Positions 62,939-64,000 of a stretch of DNA of 64,000 bases are shown one piece after another. Below the pieces are notes generated by a model, which saw only the letters and a list, made by a program, of their open reading frames with translations, did no database searches and had not been told where the DNA came from. Position 1 is the stretch's first letter, and every line of letters begins with the position of its first letter. The stretch lies in contig AGIQ01000003.1 of NCBI GenBank assembly GCA_000230935.2, forward strand, positions 186,001-250,000, in the 5' to 3' direction. The stretch comes from Mycolicibacterium rhodesiae JS60. GTDB lineage: Bacteria > Actinomycetota > Actinomycetes > Mycobacteriales > Mycobacteriaceae. A program made the position numbers and the translations under genes.

Positions 62939-64000
62939 CTACGGCTTGATGCCGAACCGGGTGAGGCCGTAGCACTCGATCGCGTTTCCCCGAACGAACT
63001 GCCAGGCTTCGTGCTCACTCAACCCCGCATTGGCGACGAGCTTCTCGGCTGTCTCACGCGAGTGCGGGAACGTGGATTCGGCGTGCGGGTAGTCGATTTC
63101 GAACATGATCTGCGACATGCCGAGCACGTCTCGACTGGCGAGCGCGTGGGGATCATTCATGACGCAGCCGTACACCTGGTTCATATAGGAGCTGGGGCGC
63201 TCGGGTACGCGTTGCGCGAACTCCGGCTCCCAGGTGTCCGCTCGTTCCCAGACGTCGTCGACCCGCTCCAGGAGGAACGGCATCCATCCCATCTGACCCT
63301 CGTTCAGGACGATTCGGATGGCCGGGAAGCGCACGAGGACCCCTGACGTCAGCCAGTCCGCCAGGGCGCCCATCGAGCCGACATTCGTGAGCGTCATCGT
63401 GCACGGCAACGGCGCGTCGGCCGACGTGGTCATCACGTGCGAGGACGACCCGATATGCATGTTGACGACGGTGGAGGTCTCGCCACAAGCCTGGAACAGC
63501 GGATCCCAGTATCCGGAGTGGATGCTCGGGAGTCCAAGCTTTGCCGGGTTCTCCGAGAACGCAATCGCTCCGGCACCCTTTTCAGCGCAACGGCGCACCT
63601 CTGCTGCCGCCAACTCAGCGTCCCACAAAGGGATCAGAGTGAGTGGGATGAGGCGACCCGCTCCTGCGCCACCGCACCAGTCGTCGATCATCCAGTCGTT
63701 GTAGGCCTGCAGGCACACGAGAGCGAGCTCTTTGTCAGAGCGCTCGGCGAAGGTCTGACCACAGAATCGAGCGAACGTCGGGAAGCACAGAGCTGCTTCG
63801 ACGTGGTTGATGTCCATGTCCTCCAGGCGATGGCTCTGTGCGTAGCAACCGGGGAGGAGGTCGTCGTAGGTGACCAGGGTGTGCGGGGCGAGATCCTTCT
63901 CGATCAACATGTCCTGGGCGTAACCAGCCAGCGTGGTCCATTCCAGGTCCTCGTACCGCCACACGTCGCACCAGCGTGCCCCCGGGGCATCCCCCTCGAC
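62939..64000 (-). CDS. Amidohydrolase-2 family protein, 5' end beyond the window
   Basis: 353 residues are visible; translation stays open to the right edge (the VEGDAPGARWCD segment precedes the first in-frame GTG at 63964), so the gene starts outside. DLLPGCYAQSHRLEDMDINHVEAALCFPTFARFCGQTF, then NMHIGSSSH, then VRFPAIRIVLNEGQMGWMPFLLERVDDVW, then FEIDYPHAESTFPHS are typical of PF04909 metal-dependent TIM-barrel enzymes (ACMSD-like decarboxylases and C-C or C-N hydrolases). The N-terminal HxH metal motif would lie upstream of the window. In the cluster it would process a late intermediate (inference). Confidence 0.88.
   Translation of the reverse strand, partial: VEGDAPGARWCDVWRYEDLEWTTLAGYAQDMLIEKDLAPHTLVTYDDLLPGCYAQSHRLEDMDINHVEAALCFPTFARFCGQTFAERSDKELALVCLQAYNDWMIDDWCGGAGAGRLIPLTLIPLWDAELAAAEVRRCAEKGAGAIAFSENPAKLGLPSIHSGYWDPLFQACGETSTVVNMHIGSSSHVMTTSADAPLPCTMTLTNVGSMGALADWLTSGVLVRFPAIRIVLNEGQMGWMPFLLERVDDVWERADTWEPEFAQRVPERPSSYMNQVYGCVMNDPHALASRDVLGMSQIMFEIDYPHAESTFPHSRETAEKLVANAGLSEHEAWQFVRGNAIECYGLTRFGIKP

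Overview
The window comes from a fast-growing-type mycobacterium (Mycolicibacterium/Mycobacterium). It carries the Pup-proteasome locus (pafB/pafA, prcA, prcB, pup, dop, mpa), mycothiol biosynthesis (mshC, cysQ), Mtb12/LppK-type antigens, LppL, a 13E12-type HNH gene and paired FadE subunits. GC content is high and GTG starts and 4-nt start/stop overlaps are frequent. Gene order from about 1 to 48 kb largely follows the Rv2096c-Rv2141c region of M. tuberculosis, recalled from general knowledge, with insertions.

Layout. 0-13.6 kb: pafB (edge) and pafA; a DUF1023 hydrolase pair; a secreted PE-PPE-type esterase; the prcA-prcB-pup-dop block; two tandem paralogous membrane proteins plus an Rv2114-like protein; and the proteasomal ATPase mpa. 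13.7-22.8 kb: an Mtb12-like antigen, LppK, a DUF503 protein, trmI, a RecB-like nuclease, a thioesterase, an ArsR-SRPBCC-flavodoxin operon, a disulfide-type flavoprotein reductase, a DUF4126 protein, hisG-hisE and a lipoprotein. 22.7-33.8 kb: a sugar transporter, a HAD phosphatase, the pentose phosphate pair gnd-zwf, cobalamin-dependent metH behind a probable S-adenosylhomocysteine (SAH) riboswitch, a PAC2 protein and a frameshifted HNH gene. 33.9-48.3 kb: two adjacent acyl-CoA dehydrogenase subunits; the minus-strand series mshC, cysQ, SCO1664-type, DUF3090, phosphatase, uppP; lppL and pyrD; a Hip1-like lipoprotein hydrolase; a PEBP-like protein; and an M20 peptidase.

The conserved backbone stops at a tRNA-Leu(GAG) gene (48402-48487). 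Beyond it lie an IS256-type transposase remnant and a truncated AbrB-like reading frame. A visibly less GC-rich cluster of oxidative enzymes follows: an FprB-like ferredoxin/NADPH reductase, three cytochromes P450, a [3Fe-4S]-type ferredoxin, a Baeyer-Villiger monooxygenase, a KshA-like Rieske oxygenase, a large LuxR-type regulator and an amidohydrolase running off the right edge. This looks like an acquired catabolic island for a polycyclic or terpenoid/steroid-like substrate. The reductase and ferredoxin would feed electrons to the oxygenases, the BVMO would cleave a ketone, and the amidohydrolase would act on a later product. The substrate cannot be read from the sequence.

The most notable regulatory observation is the metH leader. 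Its SAH-riboswitch-like fold has a pseudoknot strand that overlaps a hairpin able to mask the metH ribosome-binding site, which implies an ON switch.
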